DNA of 64,000 nucleotides from Saturnia japonica (Eukaryota > Arthropoda > Insecta > Lepidoptera > Saturniidae), in assembly GCA_033032175.1 (NCBI GenBank), contig CM065331.1, positions 8,060,370-8,124,369 on the forward strand, read 5' to 3'. This document shows, one piece after another, positions 12,901-27,900 of the stretch. The position numbers and the translations under genes were made by a program. How positions within the stretch are numbered: the first letter of the stretch is position 1; each line of letters begins with the position of its first letter. The notes beneath the pieces were generated by a model. That model saw only the letters and a list, made by a program, of their open reading frames with translations. It was not told the DNA's origin and made no database searches.

Positions 12901-15900
12901 CGATATTAGACATCTGCTAAACTTACGGCCGTTTTCAATAACATATCTGAGTTTACTATCTCCGATTATCCTACTTCTTGCTAATATAATAAATGTGAAA
13001 GTGTGTATGTTTGGATGTTTGTTACTCAATCACGCTAAAACGGCTGAACAGATCTCAATGAAATTTGGCACACAGATAGTCTATAACCTGGGATAACACA
13101 TATGGTACTTTTTATCCCGGTAAAAGTCATAATTTAACCAGTGTTATCCTACAAATATAATAAATAGAAAGTTTCTATGTTTGTTACTCAATCACCCAAA
13201 AACGGCGATTTTTTGGTTTGTCATTTTCGAGATCAGTCTGTGTCCAATAATACGACAGACGAAGTCGCAGGTACCAGCTAGTTAGTACATATTTGTATTA
13301 TGTACTTTCTTTAATTTAACACAGATATCGGCTTCCGTCTTATCTATTGAAGCTATAGGATATAGATATATATTTTGCAGATATGAAAAACTAACCATCG
13401 ATAGGTTATTGAAAAAAACAAAGAACAAAAGGTTATATTTGTCTATCTTTAGTAACTGAAACAACGGATAGATAGGTTTTTGAAAACGGCCGTTAGTCTA
13501 TTTAGATTATCAGTTAGTTGTAGAGAATAGTTCTAACGTTGCCTTTGTAGTTATGTTTAGATCTAAATATATTTAGACACAGAGGATATAGCATAAATCT
13601 TCACTGTTAAAAATATGTGTATACTATTTGATGTCCGATACAGATAAAGACTGAGGCCAATCAAGAAGAGACGAAAAGCAGTGATGATGAAATTTGGATC
13701 GTTCAGACAGCTGATGATGAATCTAGCGCACTACAGAACCTTCTCAATGCAAACAAGGTCACTAATAGTAATTAATATTAATTTGACGGCCGTATTATTA
13801 TACTTTTTTAACACCACTGCGTCTGACGACAAGCGGCTACAGTAGTCTATGAATGCTTGTAATACGATAGACATCACTAGCTCGTTGCCGACCTTGAGAC
13901 CTTGGACCCCCCTACCTCAAGGAGCTCTGGAAACCCTAATCACCACAGGAACACAACACAAGGTTCTTTGGCTGCGATCTTTTGTAGGGTGGAGGTATTC
14001 CACCAGTCGGGCTGCCCCTAGTGGAGAGAAATCTTTGTTTGTTTTTTTTTTTCTTTGTTTCGTTGATAAATTGTTGTGTCCTACCCACTCGATAAAAGCA
14101 GCTGTAATAAATAAATAAACATGGGGTCACAATCCGGGAGTTGACAACTTTAAAAAAATTATATTAAACACTTTATATGTTTAAAATAATATCTATGTTT
14201 TTTTTTTTTCATTACACCCTAAAAAATTATTTAAAATATTTTTAAATCAAATAAAAAATACGCTACTATAACATGGCATTATGGTCCCATAACGTCATCA
14301 TAAATTTTATGTGTCATTTTGTATTAATATAATAATGACAAATGTGACAACTCACGCAAGAGTCTTACGTTCATATTACCTGAACGGTGACGTCAAGTTT
14401 TCTAATTGGCGTTTCAAATCACGCGACTTTTCCCAGTTATTTTTCTATACTTTTCCCAGATATGTATTGTTTTAGGCTTTTTATCTATAATATAAACCAC
14501 TATTACTCAATATTTTTCTTTAATTTTTAAACATACAGTCAAACTCGCGGATTTCACTCGGTTATTTATTGCCAAACTAAGTAAAGCTTGTATTATGGTA
14601 ACTGAAAAGCTGATATACCTACATATATAGCTATTTAGACAACTGTGCTCATCACACAAAAGTCAGTCATGTGCGGGGAACGAACCCGCGACCTCGATTG
14701 ACCTCTCGGCTCAATAGTAGTTACAACCACTGCGCCACGAGGCCTGTCTATAAAAGAGCTAAGTTTTAAAGACATGCAATAATGTATTAATTAAATAATT
14801 ATGGATAAGTGGTAGCTTATACGGACTCCGCGTCGATCGACGTGAGATCAAATTCCCGTAATGAATTCCTAATGCCTGGCTAGCTAGCTACCACTTTCAA
14901 GCACGTATGGGTGTTGTATTTGAGAACCACTCCTCACTGTAATCTAAATCTAAAAAGAAACAAAAATTTTTTTTAGGTCTTCAACGAGCAAGAAGCCTCT
15001 GTAAAAAGTAAAAAATCACCGAAATGTCTTAACTGCAGGTAAGACGTTTTTGACTACATCATCAGCTCGCTTATCTCGATTGCTAAACAAAAGCCTTCCA
15101 AGTAAGATGGTCCATCGACACTCAAAAGTTGGGATGTATTTTTCCTAGGACTTTAGATGTATGGAACGCTAGATTATAAATATGAGACGGAATTTTTATT
15201 TATTTTATAGAAAAAAGTAAACAAACTATGGCTCGCATTATAGTAAACGGTTACCGTAGCCTAGTAGTAACTTGTGACATCATAGGTACTACTTGCGCGT
15301 TACTGACCTTGAACCCTCCTCCCCCCCTCCACAGGGAGCTCTAAAACCCGTAGGACCACAATCCAAGGACATTTGGCCACGATCTTCTGTACGCTGAAGG
15401 TGTCCCACCAGTCTGACTACGCCAAGTTGATATATATCTTCAAAGAAACTTAGAACCCTAACTCTTTTAAAGCTGTAGCTCTCTTCGAATATAACCCTCA
15501 CCGGTTGTTATTTGAGTGACTTAACCTGCCAAGGCCTTATAATTATGAATTATTGGTTTATAAATTACTCTTTATATCCCTGTTTTAAATTTATATTTAC
15601 TCATATTATTGACATTAATTCTTATAGCCAATTATATCTATAGGCGCCACATATAAGTATTTCCCCTGTAAAAATGTTTATCAAAATCGGCTGATAATTA
15701 ATAGATTTTTCTTTTTCATTTATTTTAAGTACTATTGATAATTTTTTAGGCTATAGAATCTATAGATTGATGAATGACATGACTCTCTGTGAACAAATTT
15801 TCATTAAAATCGATAAAATAAAAAATAAAATTTGAAAAAAATTTAATTAATTCTTATAAACTTTAAAACAAAATTATATTAACACGTTCGTTTTTGTACC

Positions 15901-18900
15901 AGTTTTTTTTTTTTTTTGCGAAAACTGACAATGTATTTTTTTTTCGGGTATCCCTTTCTGCTTTGCTGCAGTCAAATATTCCCAACGGTCGAAGCATTGG
16001 CAAAACATAGATGTCGCCGGCGTGGTAGGAAACGGAAGCAAGCGGGCAACACCGAGAATACTATACGCATACCGACTAAAGAAGATTTCATAAAGGTATT
16101 TTTTTTAAACGTTAAACTTCTTTTTAACACCCTTTTATTAACTACACTTGTAACTAACAAACAATGTAATCAAGCATTGGAAGCATTCTTACCCCATATT
16201 CTGATTGTCGTATCATTTTTTTTTCATCTAATTTTTGATACCTAAGTCGGAAGTCGAGGCCCTCCCGAACTGCTTTATCCGCGTGCGCTGGTGTAATCGT
16301 TAATGATTCGGAAATACAATGTTCTACAAAAATATTGGTCCTTAGTTCATCTAAAAAAAAGTCAGTGATAACATATGCCTATCTATTATACATAAGCTAC
16401 AATAAGGTATTTTGTAACAAAGATTTATTGAATATTAAAAAGTGATTTATAAGCATTATTTTTAGACATGGCATATTAATCCTTACGAAGAAAAGTTACT
16501 TTATCATAAAGACAATTTTATGGAGTTAAATTTTGCTCTTTAGAGTATGCTATTTGGACACATAGTTTAGGAGATAATGAAAAATTTAAATAATTTGTAC
16601 TTGCGCGAAGAACAATTATGATAGACTACATGGTTGCGTTGGCGGCGCGGTGTTTGTGGGATAAAATTAACACTGGTGAATCCGTGGGGCACATCTAGTA
16701 TTACATAAATAGGAATAAATAGCATAAGTTTAAGAATGAAAAAAACTTGAACGTCAAATTTACTTTTATTGTAAAGCTATCATCGGATGTGTCGAGCCTG
16801 TCGTTTTTACCGACATTTTATATTCGGACTAATTAACCTATGTTCGAAATAAGCGTTTGTCAACAGAAGTTTGACATTTGACTTTATAATATTTGACTCT
16901 AGGTATCACGGAGTTTTTGGCGGGATCTTGAAATGATGTGTTGTTTTTTATTTTTTATTCATTAACTCAGGTTTTTTTATCCTATTTTAATTGTAATATT
17001 GATTGCGATTTGCATGATATAGTTTGATGATTGTGCATATTTGGAGTGGATTATCAATATAAACTGGAAGCATGCATTTTGAGTTGCCACAAAAAATTGA
17101 CACTGGCTAGTGCTTCTGCGGCGCCAAAACAAGAAGAAGACATAATATACCTACATAAATTATTTAATAAAACGAACATTAATTAAAATATGTTAAAATT
17201 ACCATTCCAGAGAGCTCAAGGCCGGCCGAGGTTTATAAACACATCCACTGATAACAGTCTGCTAGTGGAGGTAACTACAGAATTTATTAAACTTTTGAAT
17301 TCCGTTCTCAAAATTATAATTATGTCTGGCAGAAATTTTTGACACTTATCTCTTTTTTTTTAATTTATTTATTTTGACGAGGTCTTATGCTGAGTCACTA
17401 CGCTTTGACCATCATTAACCTATATACTTATGGTGTTTAACAGAGACCGAGAAAGAATAAAACGAAAGAGCCTACGTCAGACCCACAGATACTCACCTGC
17501 GACAACTGCAACGACTCGTTCACGTCTAAAGTTAGACTCAAGTTTCATATGTAAGTTATTTGAACTTAGCTGCCTTTATGAAATACACTCTATACTTTTG
17601 TAAATCTTTGTAGCTAGTCATTTATGAATTTTTTAGCAAATATATGATGTAAATTCAGTTGGGTGGAGGAATGTGGGTTTGAGTCCTGCATCCCGCCTAA
17701 GTAAGGCTTCATTTATGAATCTTTAGAGGACAGGAGGCGCATCCCATTTAATATTAATTAGGACTTTGGATGTGTTACTGTTGAATATCAAAATATATAA
17801 AACCATAATGACAATCACTACGAATTTTAGAAAATCTCTAGACAGTTGAATTCACTCAGATGAGAGAGAGAGAGAGAGACAGATGAGAGATTGGGGGTTT
17901 GAATCTAGCAACATACCCTTGTGTTGACACCTTGGATGAAAAAAAGTTATCCGTTCAGGCAGTTCCACGAAGCCACGTCGATGACGACGTCTGACGGGCA
18001 GTACGCGTGTCCAGACTGTCCAGAATCGAAATTCCCGACAGAGACGGCGCTGTTCGATCACGTACACTTCCAGCACGATAAGCAGAAGCGATGGCAGTGT
18101 CCGGTCCGCGACTGCGGGAAGACCTTTCATTTGCGGTCAGTATTTTTTTAAATGTATTACTGTTCTATGACGTCAGAGTCCGTTATGACAAGGTCTTCAT
18201 TTGAACTCTTCGAATTTGTATATTATTTTTTATTGTAAATTGATATGATGTAATCTTTGAGGAGGAAGTATTATAATTTTTTTTTATGGTAGCACGGCAA
18301 ATTGGTGAGCTAAGTACAAACCTTTAATTTTTAACTTACTTAAAAAAAAATCAAATAAAAATATATTTATATATTATGAATGTTCAGGCATAACTTCTTT
18401 GTTTATGAACCGTTTTTGATGATTCTTTTTTTGTTGGATAGGCAATACTTCAAGTGTAGTTCCATGTTGACTTCATTGGCCTTGGACCTTTAACTTCAGA
18501 GATACACAAGGCAACTCTTCAAAATCATCGAAGTTGGGTTTCTTTTTTATAAAATATTGTCTTGTTAATCATAATGTCAACTCGAGTCTGGTATCGGTTG
18601 TCATTAAATAAATAGAAGAAATTTCGGAACGAAAACGTCATTATTATAATTCCGCGAGTTTAGAGGGATGTTAATATGGAATTCATCTCTGTAGATCCAC
18701 TGTAATTAATAATAATTGTATACAATATAAATAGTGTAATAAAACAATTTTTAACAAAAAAAAAATCAACTACAATGTTCTTGAGGAGTTCCCTGGTGTA
18801 TCTTCGAAGTCGAAGGTCCAATCATTTCGAAATTTAAATGGGAGTATTCTTAAGGTATCTCACCTTTCAAACGAAAAATGAATCATCTAAATGAGTTCAT

Positions 18901-21900
18901 AAACAAATAAAGTTATAGCTGAACAAACATTAAAAAATATCGAATTGAGAACTTCCTCCTTTTTTTATTTGGTAAAAAAATGTTGATAAATCCTATTGAG
19001 CTTTTTGCCGGTTCTTATCGATGACTGACATCTTTCCCGAACCTGTAGTAGTGTATTGGCATTCATAACTGCATTGTTAGAGTCTAAATTTAATTTTTTA
19101 TCTATTCCGATCTATGGTTGTTATTTCTAAAAGTAACCTTTCATGCAAATATGTTAATGTCACAGAGCGACACTGACTAAACATAGCCGCACGCACACTG
19201 ACACGCGGCGCTACGTGTGCGTCACGTGCGGGAAGAGGTTCCTCGATAAACAGACCCTCGACGAACACGGAGTCACGCACCTTCAGGTATTTGTCATTAT
19301 CGAATGTGCTAGAAAGTGTACAAAGTTCGACTGCGGGACCATATCGATACAATATATTTTTCTGACGCGAAGTAGTAGTACTCGTTCTGCTGTATTTCGT
19401 TACGAAAATTTATTGTTATAAGTTACTCAATTCGAACGGAAAGATAAACGAAACGTAACAGGTGTGTGAAAGAGATGGATGTATGACATTTCAATATGGG
19501 CTATGTGTCAGCTTAAAAGACTGGTTAAGACGTGTGAAACTAAAATAATTTGTTTGAAGAGTCAATAAAAATAAACCATGAAATCATTATCCACATGAAT
19601 ATATAACTGTTTTATTTATTTTATAGTTTTAGCTTGTGTTCACATGCTCACCTGATTGGCGATATGGCCCAGGATGGTAACACGCCAAGCCTAGTGGAAG
19701 GACTGGTTCTCAAGTGTGTATGTTTGGTGATAGTTCAACTTGAGGGTGGTGTAGCTAGCCAGACGTGCTTTATAAAATGTCAATATTGAGATAGAATTAT
19801 ATTAAACATAAAACCGAACACTGCTTTCTGAACAGAACAGTTTTTTAGTTCTTTATTGGTCTGAAATGTGGCGCCACTTTCATGGTTTCATGGTCGAGAA
19901 TTATATTAAACATAAAACCGAACACTGTTTCTGAACAGAACAGTTTTTTAGTTCTTTATTGGTCCGAAATGTGGCGCCACTTTCATGGTTTCATGGTCGT
20001 ACCTATAATTAAGTCAAATCTTGTTTGTTTTGTAACCTAATTGTAACTACATACAGTATTTCAATAAACTTCAAAATTACTATTGAGGTATAATTTCTAC
20101 AGTCCAGAAATTAGCGCGTTCAAACAAACAAATCTCTTAAGTTTTATAGATCATTCAATCTCTCATCCGTCAGGAGTGCTGCCACGGCTCAATTTTTTTC
20201 ATTTTTTTTAGTGTTCACATTTTACAAGCATTTATTTATCTTGCTTTGTTAGTGTGGGTCAAATCTTGTAACTGAATTTTAGAACAGATATCTCCAACCG
20301 ATAGAACTGAAATTTTGCTTACGCTCTTAGTATGGATTACAATGCTTAGTTATCTAAGTGAAGGCATTCTAAATCCAATATGGTGGACTCCAAAAAATGA
20401 AGGAGTCGTTATTTTTTATGGTAGGTATGTGTATCAAATATCGGGTTGCAGAAAAAAAATAAATAATAAAAATACTTTTTTATAATAAAGTTTTTTTCAA
20501 TCATTAAACAATTTTAAAAGCTTGTAGCTTAAATAGAAAAGGTAGAAATTGGATTTTTAAAGTAAATAAATTTCTTTCATCTTGACTCTGTATACTTGAC
20601 GTGGAAAATTCGATGTCTGACAAAACAGATCGGTTTTTCAGATAAAGCCGTTCGAATGCCACATATGCAGGAAGCAGTTGACGCGGAGGTCCAGGCTGAG
20701 GATGCACCTTCGGGCCCACGAGGAGGAGCTCGCTCCGACTCTGTTGCTGGTCTGCCGGCGATGCGGAAGGGCCTTCCGTGACCCTCAACATGCACAGGTA
20801 CCTCAGAAAACTACTAGACTAACCATGATACTTATAATAATGTTCGTGGGGTAGCAGGAGGGCGTGTAAACAGCCCTCCTACGGCGGGATCATATAATGA
20901 GGGGTAGAAAGGTGTGTAAACAGCCGTCCTAAGCGGTAAACCTAAGTTTAATCCCTAAAAACGTATTGCGGTGAACTAAAGAGATACTAACTAGACTAGA
21001 GATAGAAACTAAATAAATACAGATAGGCGAGCGGGCGGGCGAATGATCACATGGAAGCAGCAATAAAAGGGCAAAAGTTAGAAGAACGTGCACTTACCTG
21101 TAGACCTTGCTAGTGACTGGGGTGCGGGCGTTCGCGCTGGCAGCGCGAGGGCGGTGGGGGAGTGACGTAGATCATGCCGTTTCTACGTACTACACAACGT
21201 AACGTAATGTCCGCCATCGAGCGTGAGTTGGAACCACGCTTTGGAAACTCGTGACTCACCAGGTGACGTCATCCCAATAACTCTTTACGCATATCATTAC
21301 TACTCCTGCGCGCAACCAATTCGGATTTAATTTTATTTCACATTATTCCAGTCCAGTGATCAAATCCAGCGCTGGACTGGAATGGCGCTTTTCTACATTA
21401 TTCCAGTCATTTAAAAGCCGTTAAAGTGTCAACACTATTGTGACAAAGATTTCAAGAAGTAGGTAGTTAAAAATGTGTTATAAGATATTATTGATGATGT
21501 TGAGGAAATACAAAAAGGAAACCGATTTATATTTTAAAGTTATGCCCCAAAAACATTAAACACGAATGTTCTCTGTATAAAGCATCAATCTGTAAAGTTT
21601 ATTCTTCTTCCTAACTTGGTAACTAGTCTTTCTTATTGAAGACCATTACTGCGCCATTATCAAGTGAATATATCGTCCAGTCTTTTAACGGTTTCAGTAT
21701 TCTAACAAGATGGTGGCTCCCTTATTAGAACTTTCTAGGAAGTTTTTGTGGCACCTCAAAATGTATGCGTCCAGTTTATATTTATAATCAACTTCACTAA
21801 TACACTATAACCAAACTATATCACGCAAATATAGGTTCAGAAATCTAAGTTAATGAATTAAAACTATAAACCACAACATGTCACTTTAAGATACCGCCAA

Positions 21901-24900
21901 AAACTCTTGTTAACTTATTCACTATTGGAGCGTTAAAAAAACAACCTATACCTGCTCATTGTATGACGGATCTGCCAACACTGGAATGACACCCGGCATT
22001 GTCAGCCACCTTATCACCCACTATAAGCCAATTATTTTTCTCAAGGTGAAAAGAATAAAACCTGCATGTTTCTACAATACTGGAGATTTTTCTAGACCCC
22101 TTCACTACGACACCAACGGGGATAATAGTTTCCAAAATCAATTTGATTTATTTATGATACCTATAATATTTAATGGATAGAACATGATTCTAGGCAGGCT
22201 ATTTTTAGGATATTCCGAGCGATAATATTTCAATGTGTGCGTGTTCCACGCGACCACGACGCTCTTATGTTTTTCTAGAAATTTAACATGATTTTTGTAG
22301 TAAGTTCTAGGACTTTTCCAGATATTTCTTTATTGTTCGAGAATAGTGCATTTTTTAATACAAATTGATAGATATTTATTTAATGTAAAAATTGAGAAAT
22401 CTTTGTGTGTTACACTTTTAACTACGATCAAGATTTTAAGAATCAAATAACTTCCTACTGGATAAGTTAACTAAAGTTATTGTTCAGGAGCACGCTGTGA
22501 TCTCAACGGAGTGTATAGAAGCTTTTGTCAATGAGCTGAAGGAGGAACCCGAAGAGCCTGATGTCCAGCTCTCGCCCACAAGTGGGATTGTTAGACATAC
22601 GGTCCAGATTATAGGTCAGGATTCTTTATTATATTCACACTGTCCGCTGACGATGAAGAAAAACATTGTGAGTGTTAAGTACAGCACTTTGCAATACTTA
22701 ATGTGTTGAACTATTTTGACAATATGACCTAGTTTGAACTTTGTTATAAGATAAATGAGTACCAATTTGCACTACAACATGTTTATTGCCCTGATTTTTT
22801 TTTTTTTTTTGAACTGACTACACTGATAGCCTTAGGGGCCCTATCCAAAAACAGAGCCGCTGCGGCTTTTACAGCTTCACCGGACTTGGAGAAAATATTT
22901 TGCAATAAGCGTACTACCTATATAAATGAATCTAACATAACGTTACTTAGATTGAAACGAACAAGTGCCATCTAGTGGTGACAAAAATAAACTTACATAT
23001 TAAACAGTGAGGAAATGGGAACGCCTAAAAAAATGTTGTCATATTACTTGATTGACTTTACTTTCTATATTACCTTCATTTGGATAAGGTTAGTAGGTTT
23101 TAAATTTAAATACAACAGAAAGAAAGCTTCTGTTAGTGATTTTTAAGGGAAAACTTCTATAGGCAAATTGTGTGATTTTTACATGTTGAATTAAAAATTA
23201 ACATACCATCATGTCTGTATTCCCCAAAGAGATAAGCAGAGGAGTACTAATGTACACCCACAGTTTGCCGGGTATGTTTTTAGGTCCCATGTAATAGGGG
23301 GCGAGCCTATTGCCATTAGTCTGGCACAAAGCCAAACTTCGAGCTGCTGCTAAGAATTTCATAGAAAAACACTTTGCTCAACCTGGGAACTGAACTTAGG
23401 ACTTCGAGCATAGTAGTCGCTCTTACGACCATTAAGCTAGGTGTTGAATTGTTTGTAAATTATACATTACCTTTTTACTTTGAAGTTCCAAAGTTCATTC
23501 TCTTGCAAACGAGCAATGTACGATGAAAATTAAACCTTTGGTTTCCTTACGTAAAATTGAGATATATGCAATCCCCGGGAGAACAATATTAAAGGACTCA
23601 TAAAACCGTTCTCTAGCGATCGTGACAGTAACAGAGAGCCAAAATTTGAGTGAAACAGAATATTATTCCTATATAACGGAGCGTGACAGCATATAGCATG
23701 CGTGGACTACACAACTGATCTATTTTAATTGTTGCTCGGAGTGCCATTAGATGTGAAAAACAAAATTGATGTTAATAATTTCAATTTGCAAATTATGAAA
23801 TCTTTATTATTCATGCTATAATTAATTTAAAAATTAAAAATAAATCCCAGTTATTCTAAAGTTTTCAGTTTGTCAAATCTGTCGGTGGACCCCTGACTGC
23901 TGATTTTAATTTTTTTTGAACCTGGAACCAGTAATTATAAAATATTATTTAAGAAAGATATCTATACTAATATTATATACCTGAAGAGTTTGTTTGTTTG
24001 GTTGAACGCGCTAATCTCAGGAACTACTGGTTCAAATGGAAAAAGTATTTTAGTTTTGGATAGCCCATGTATCGAGAAAGGTTATAGGCTATATAACATC
24101 ACGCTACGATCAATACGAGCGGAGCATCAATGAAAAATGTTGCAAAATCTTGGAAAAATTTGTCCGTTTTCAGAGCTTCCATTATGTAACGCAGACAAAG
24201 TTGCTTGGGTCACTAGCTGACCCGAGTATAATACACAAGTATAATAAAGTTAACATTCAAGTATGTGTTCCTTTTTCTAGAATCACCGAAGCAGAGTAAG
24301 CAAATACCGAGGCAAGTGGCGAGTCCACTGGCCGAGCCACTACTCGCCCAAGTAGCTGACGAGGCGAAGACCATCATCCGGGTCGTGGAAATCGAGAAGG
24401 CGTTCAGATGCGAATATTGTGAAGAGTGAGTGAATTTGTTGATGTAGGTAACTCACTCGATGATCGAAATATAAACAAACAGCCTGTTTTGGTGCAAAAT
24501 GAAATTTATTTGGGTGTTCATCTCCTCGTATCTCACATAGAGTGATAAATCTTAGATTTACAGGTAGCTTAAAAACATTCAAATTCAAGTACACGAAAAA
24601 AATTACGAGCGAAATAGATTTACAAAATGAAATATGAACTCATAAGATTTCAGAATATTTATAATGTTATCCGTTGACCATAATTACAAGACAAGAAAAA
24701 AAAAGTATAATTAGAAAAAAAATTGCCATTTTAGATTTTGTTACAAATCTTGAACGATTTTTTCAAGTTTTTTTTTATCGACTGGATTTTTGGAGAGATT
24801 TCTTGAACGAAGATTTCTTACACATTTTCATACGAGATGGTAATTTTTTTTTTGGACCAAACCAATCTGCTCACCCTACTCTGTTCTAAACCACATAACC

Positions 24901-27900
24901 TGTTTTCGATTTTTCTCGAACATTTATTTTAGTTTTCGTTCCCTTCCAGTGTTTTCTATCTGGAGGATAGCCTAAACGAGCATCGCGCGATACACAAGGG
25001 TGTAAAAAATCCCTTCACTTGTCACATTTGTAAAGTCAGTTTCGCGACTTACTCGAGGTTAGTACGAACAGTGTGTTTTCAAGAAAAATCCGCATTCGAA
25101 AAGTGCTTTTCTTTTGCTTTATTATTAATAAATTTAATTAGGGGATGTTAGTGGGTCCAAATATCAAGAAACAATTACAAATTTTCTTGCTCTTATGGCT
25201 ATAATTGCCGTCATAAGTGGACCTTGATTTAATATAAATTTTATCATCGCCAATTGGCTATTTACATATGTACGTAAGATAACACACACACATACTGTCC
25301 GTCGGAAATATCTAGGTACCTCGAAAGAGTTGCAGTACTGCCCCCTAAGGTCGACAAAAAAAAATAGTCTTGTGTAGAAAAAAATCAGTCAAATTAATGT
25401 TCATTTTATTTTCTGTTTTTATATGTTATTTAATTATTTATTTTTGAGTATTAATGTAATTTTGTTTATTTCTCTTCCTCAAAGAATAGAATGACTTTGA
25501 GAACATTTTTTTTTTCTACTCTGAATACTTTTATCCATCTAACTCAATAATCTCTGACTCACCCGATGAACCGCGGCGGCATGTTGGATGCAAGTTAAAT
25601 AAATTAGTGAAGAGGTGGGGCATAAACAAATTTCCTTGTATATTTATCTCTACTTAAGGCAGCCCTGCCCTACTGGTGGAATACCTCCACCCTACAGAAG
25701 ATCGCAACCAAAGAACCTTGTGTTGTGTTCCTGCGGTGGTTAGGGGTTTCCAGAACTTTTTGGTATAAGGGAGTTCTATACCCCATGTATTACTAGCGTC
25801 CATAGGTCACAGTAGCCTCTTAAATCAATAAAAAAGCAATTGTACAATATATAATGCGACGTTGTACGATTATAATGATGGAAAACAACATCCTGTCGCA
25901 CTTGAGAGCCAATCTGAGCTTGCTTACACTCTGACGATATTTGATCAATAACAGATGTACGACGCATAAAACAACTCACGGCTTCTACAAGCGACCCTTG
26001 GCTGATGTTAAAAAGCAGACGGAAGCCGGAGTGGAGGTTGGACCCTCCGCCACGGGAATCCTTGGCTACGGCGATTTCCCTGTCGTCAAACATTTCCTTT
26101 GTGAGGTAGTTATATGTTGCATTATATAAAAAGTTATATCTTTGTCTCTCTGTCCGTGTACTTAAGACTTAATGGTCCAGTCGGGCATAATAATCTGTTA
26201 ATATTACTGAGTTCAAATATAAACTTTAATATTTAAAAAAAAAACATAATTATAAAATGCATATAGCGGATACTGCGTAACTTTTACGCTTCCTTCACTC
26301 TGGCGTCATCCAATGAATTCAGTTACAGATAACAATTGATGTGATTTCCTTTCCAGGACTGCGGCCGTTCCTACCTCCACTGGACGTACCTTCAAGTCCA
26401 TCGGCGTATGAAACATGCGGACGAGAACTTCACTTACGCCTGTAACCAGTGTGATATGACCTTCCCCAATAGGTTCGTACTGTTTTAATTTTTTTTTATT
26501 TATTAATAGATGTGCCTCGCGGTTTCAAGCGCATGTAATTTAAACTATATCACTGATTGTTGCTTTATAATACTTCAGTATAGACAATTTTTTTTTATCG
26601 GGCGGCCAGGGTTATGTGTCACATAGCACGGCTCGTTCGAGACACTACTACTAAAGACATAGCCAAGAGACATATCCAAGCTGGGTGTTGAATTATTTTG
26701 ATTTTCCATTATCCCTCAAATTATGCGTCCAAATAACATGCTATGAAGGGCAAAGATTATCTTCATAAAATTGTCTTGATGATTCGTTCGTAAGGATTAA
26801 TATGCTATGCCTAAAAATAATACTCATAAATAACTTTTTAATTTTCAACAATTTTTTGTTACAAAATACATTATTGTGGCTTATGTATAAAAGATAGGCG
26901 TATGGTGTCGCGGACTTTATTTTAGATATACTAAGTACTAATATTTCTGTATAACATTGTATTTACGTATCATTAACCATAATGACACCAGCGCAAGCGG
27001 ATAAAGCAGTTCGGAAGGGCTTTCACTTCCGATTCACTTAACAAAAATTAATATTTAGGGCTAGCTGAGAATTGAAGAAAGTAACAAATTGCTTTGTAAA
27101 TGAATTGAGAAATGTAAGACCCTACAGCTTTTATTAACGGAACTGCAATAGGATTTGGCTCCTGTTATATTTCAGCTCGTATATCGGTGAAAACGTCTAC
27201 TGTCGTTTCTACCGAACTTGTATCCTTTTTCACCGTTATGTTATATATATATAGTTTTATTTCTTTATTTATACAGCTGGAGCGTGGCGTACCACCGTAA
27301 GAAAATTCACGGGAAAGCCGGCCCGATGGCAAGCACCAGTAAAGAGGGTAAAGAAAATTATAGGTAATATCGAAATTACTTTTTTTACTGAATTGTTTCA
27401 GTTATACTTCTTTAGGCTTCCTATCATAGTCCGACTAGTTCATACGCAACCCTCCTACGGTACTTACTTCGGAAGTAACGAAACGACGTACTTCGGAATC
27501 TCGATGAACTTCGGTATACAATAGACACGAAAACGTCGCTATTACGTAATTTATAACTAAATATTATATGACTTACTTCATAGAATTTTTTTTTTCTTTT
27601 ATTTATTAAACTGAGCAATAACTTATATATTTTTATTTTATAAATGTACATTCCCTTTTTATAATACAATTAATCAGTTTTGAAACTAGAATTAAAACCC
27701 AAATAGAAATAATTGAAATTAAAACTTACAAAATTTTCAGTAATGTATTTTGGTGAAAAGTTAATTATGATAGGTAGGTAATTTAATATAGCTTTATCAA
27801 ATATATCAAACACAGTCAAAGGGCAACACTGGTGCGTGTTTATCTACCGAGCGGCTGTAGGTAATTATTTCAAGAACATTGCCGAGACAGCATACTGTTT

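Noticed and set aside
14664..14748. tRNA gene on the minus strand
   Set aside because: A and B boxes are present, but the stems pair poorly and the sequence continues into a SINE body with a second copy at 28155.
27351..27363. Alternative donor GAGG|GTAAAG for exon 19
   Set aside because: It gives the wrong phase for exon 20 and would put finger 14 out of frame.
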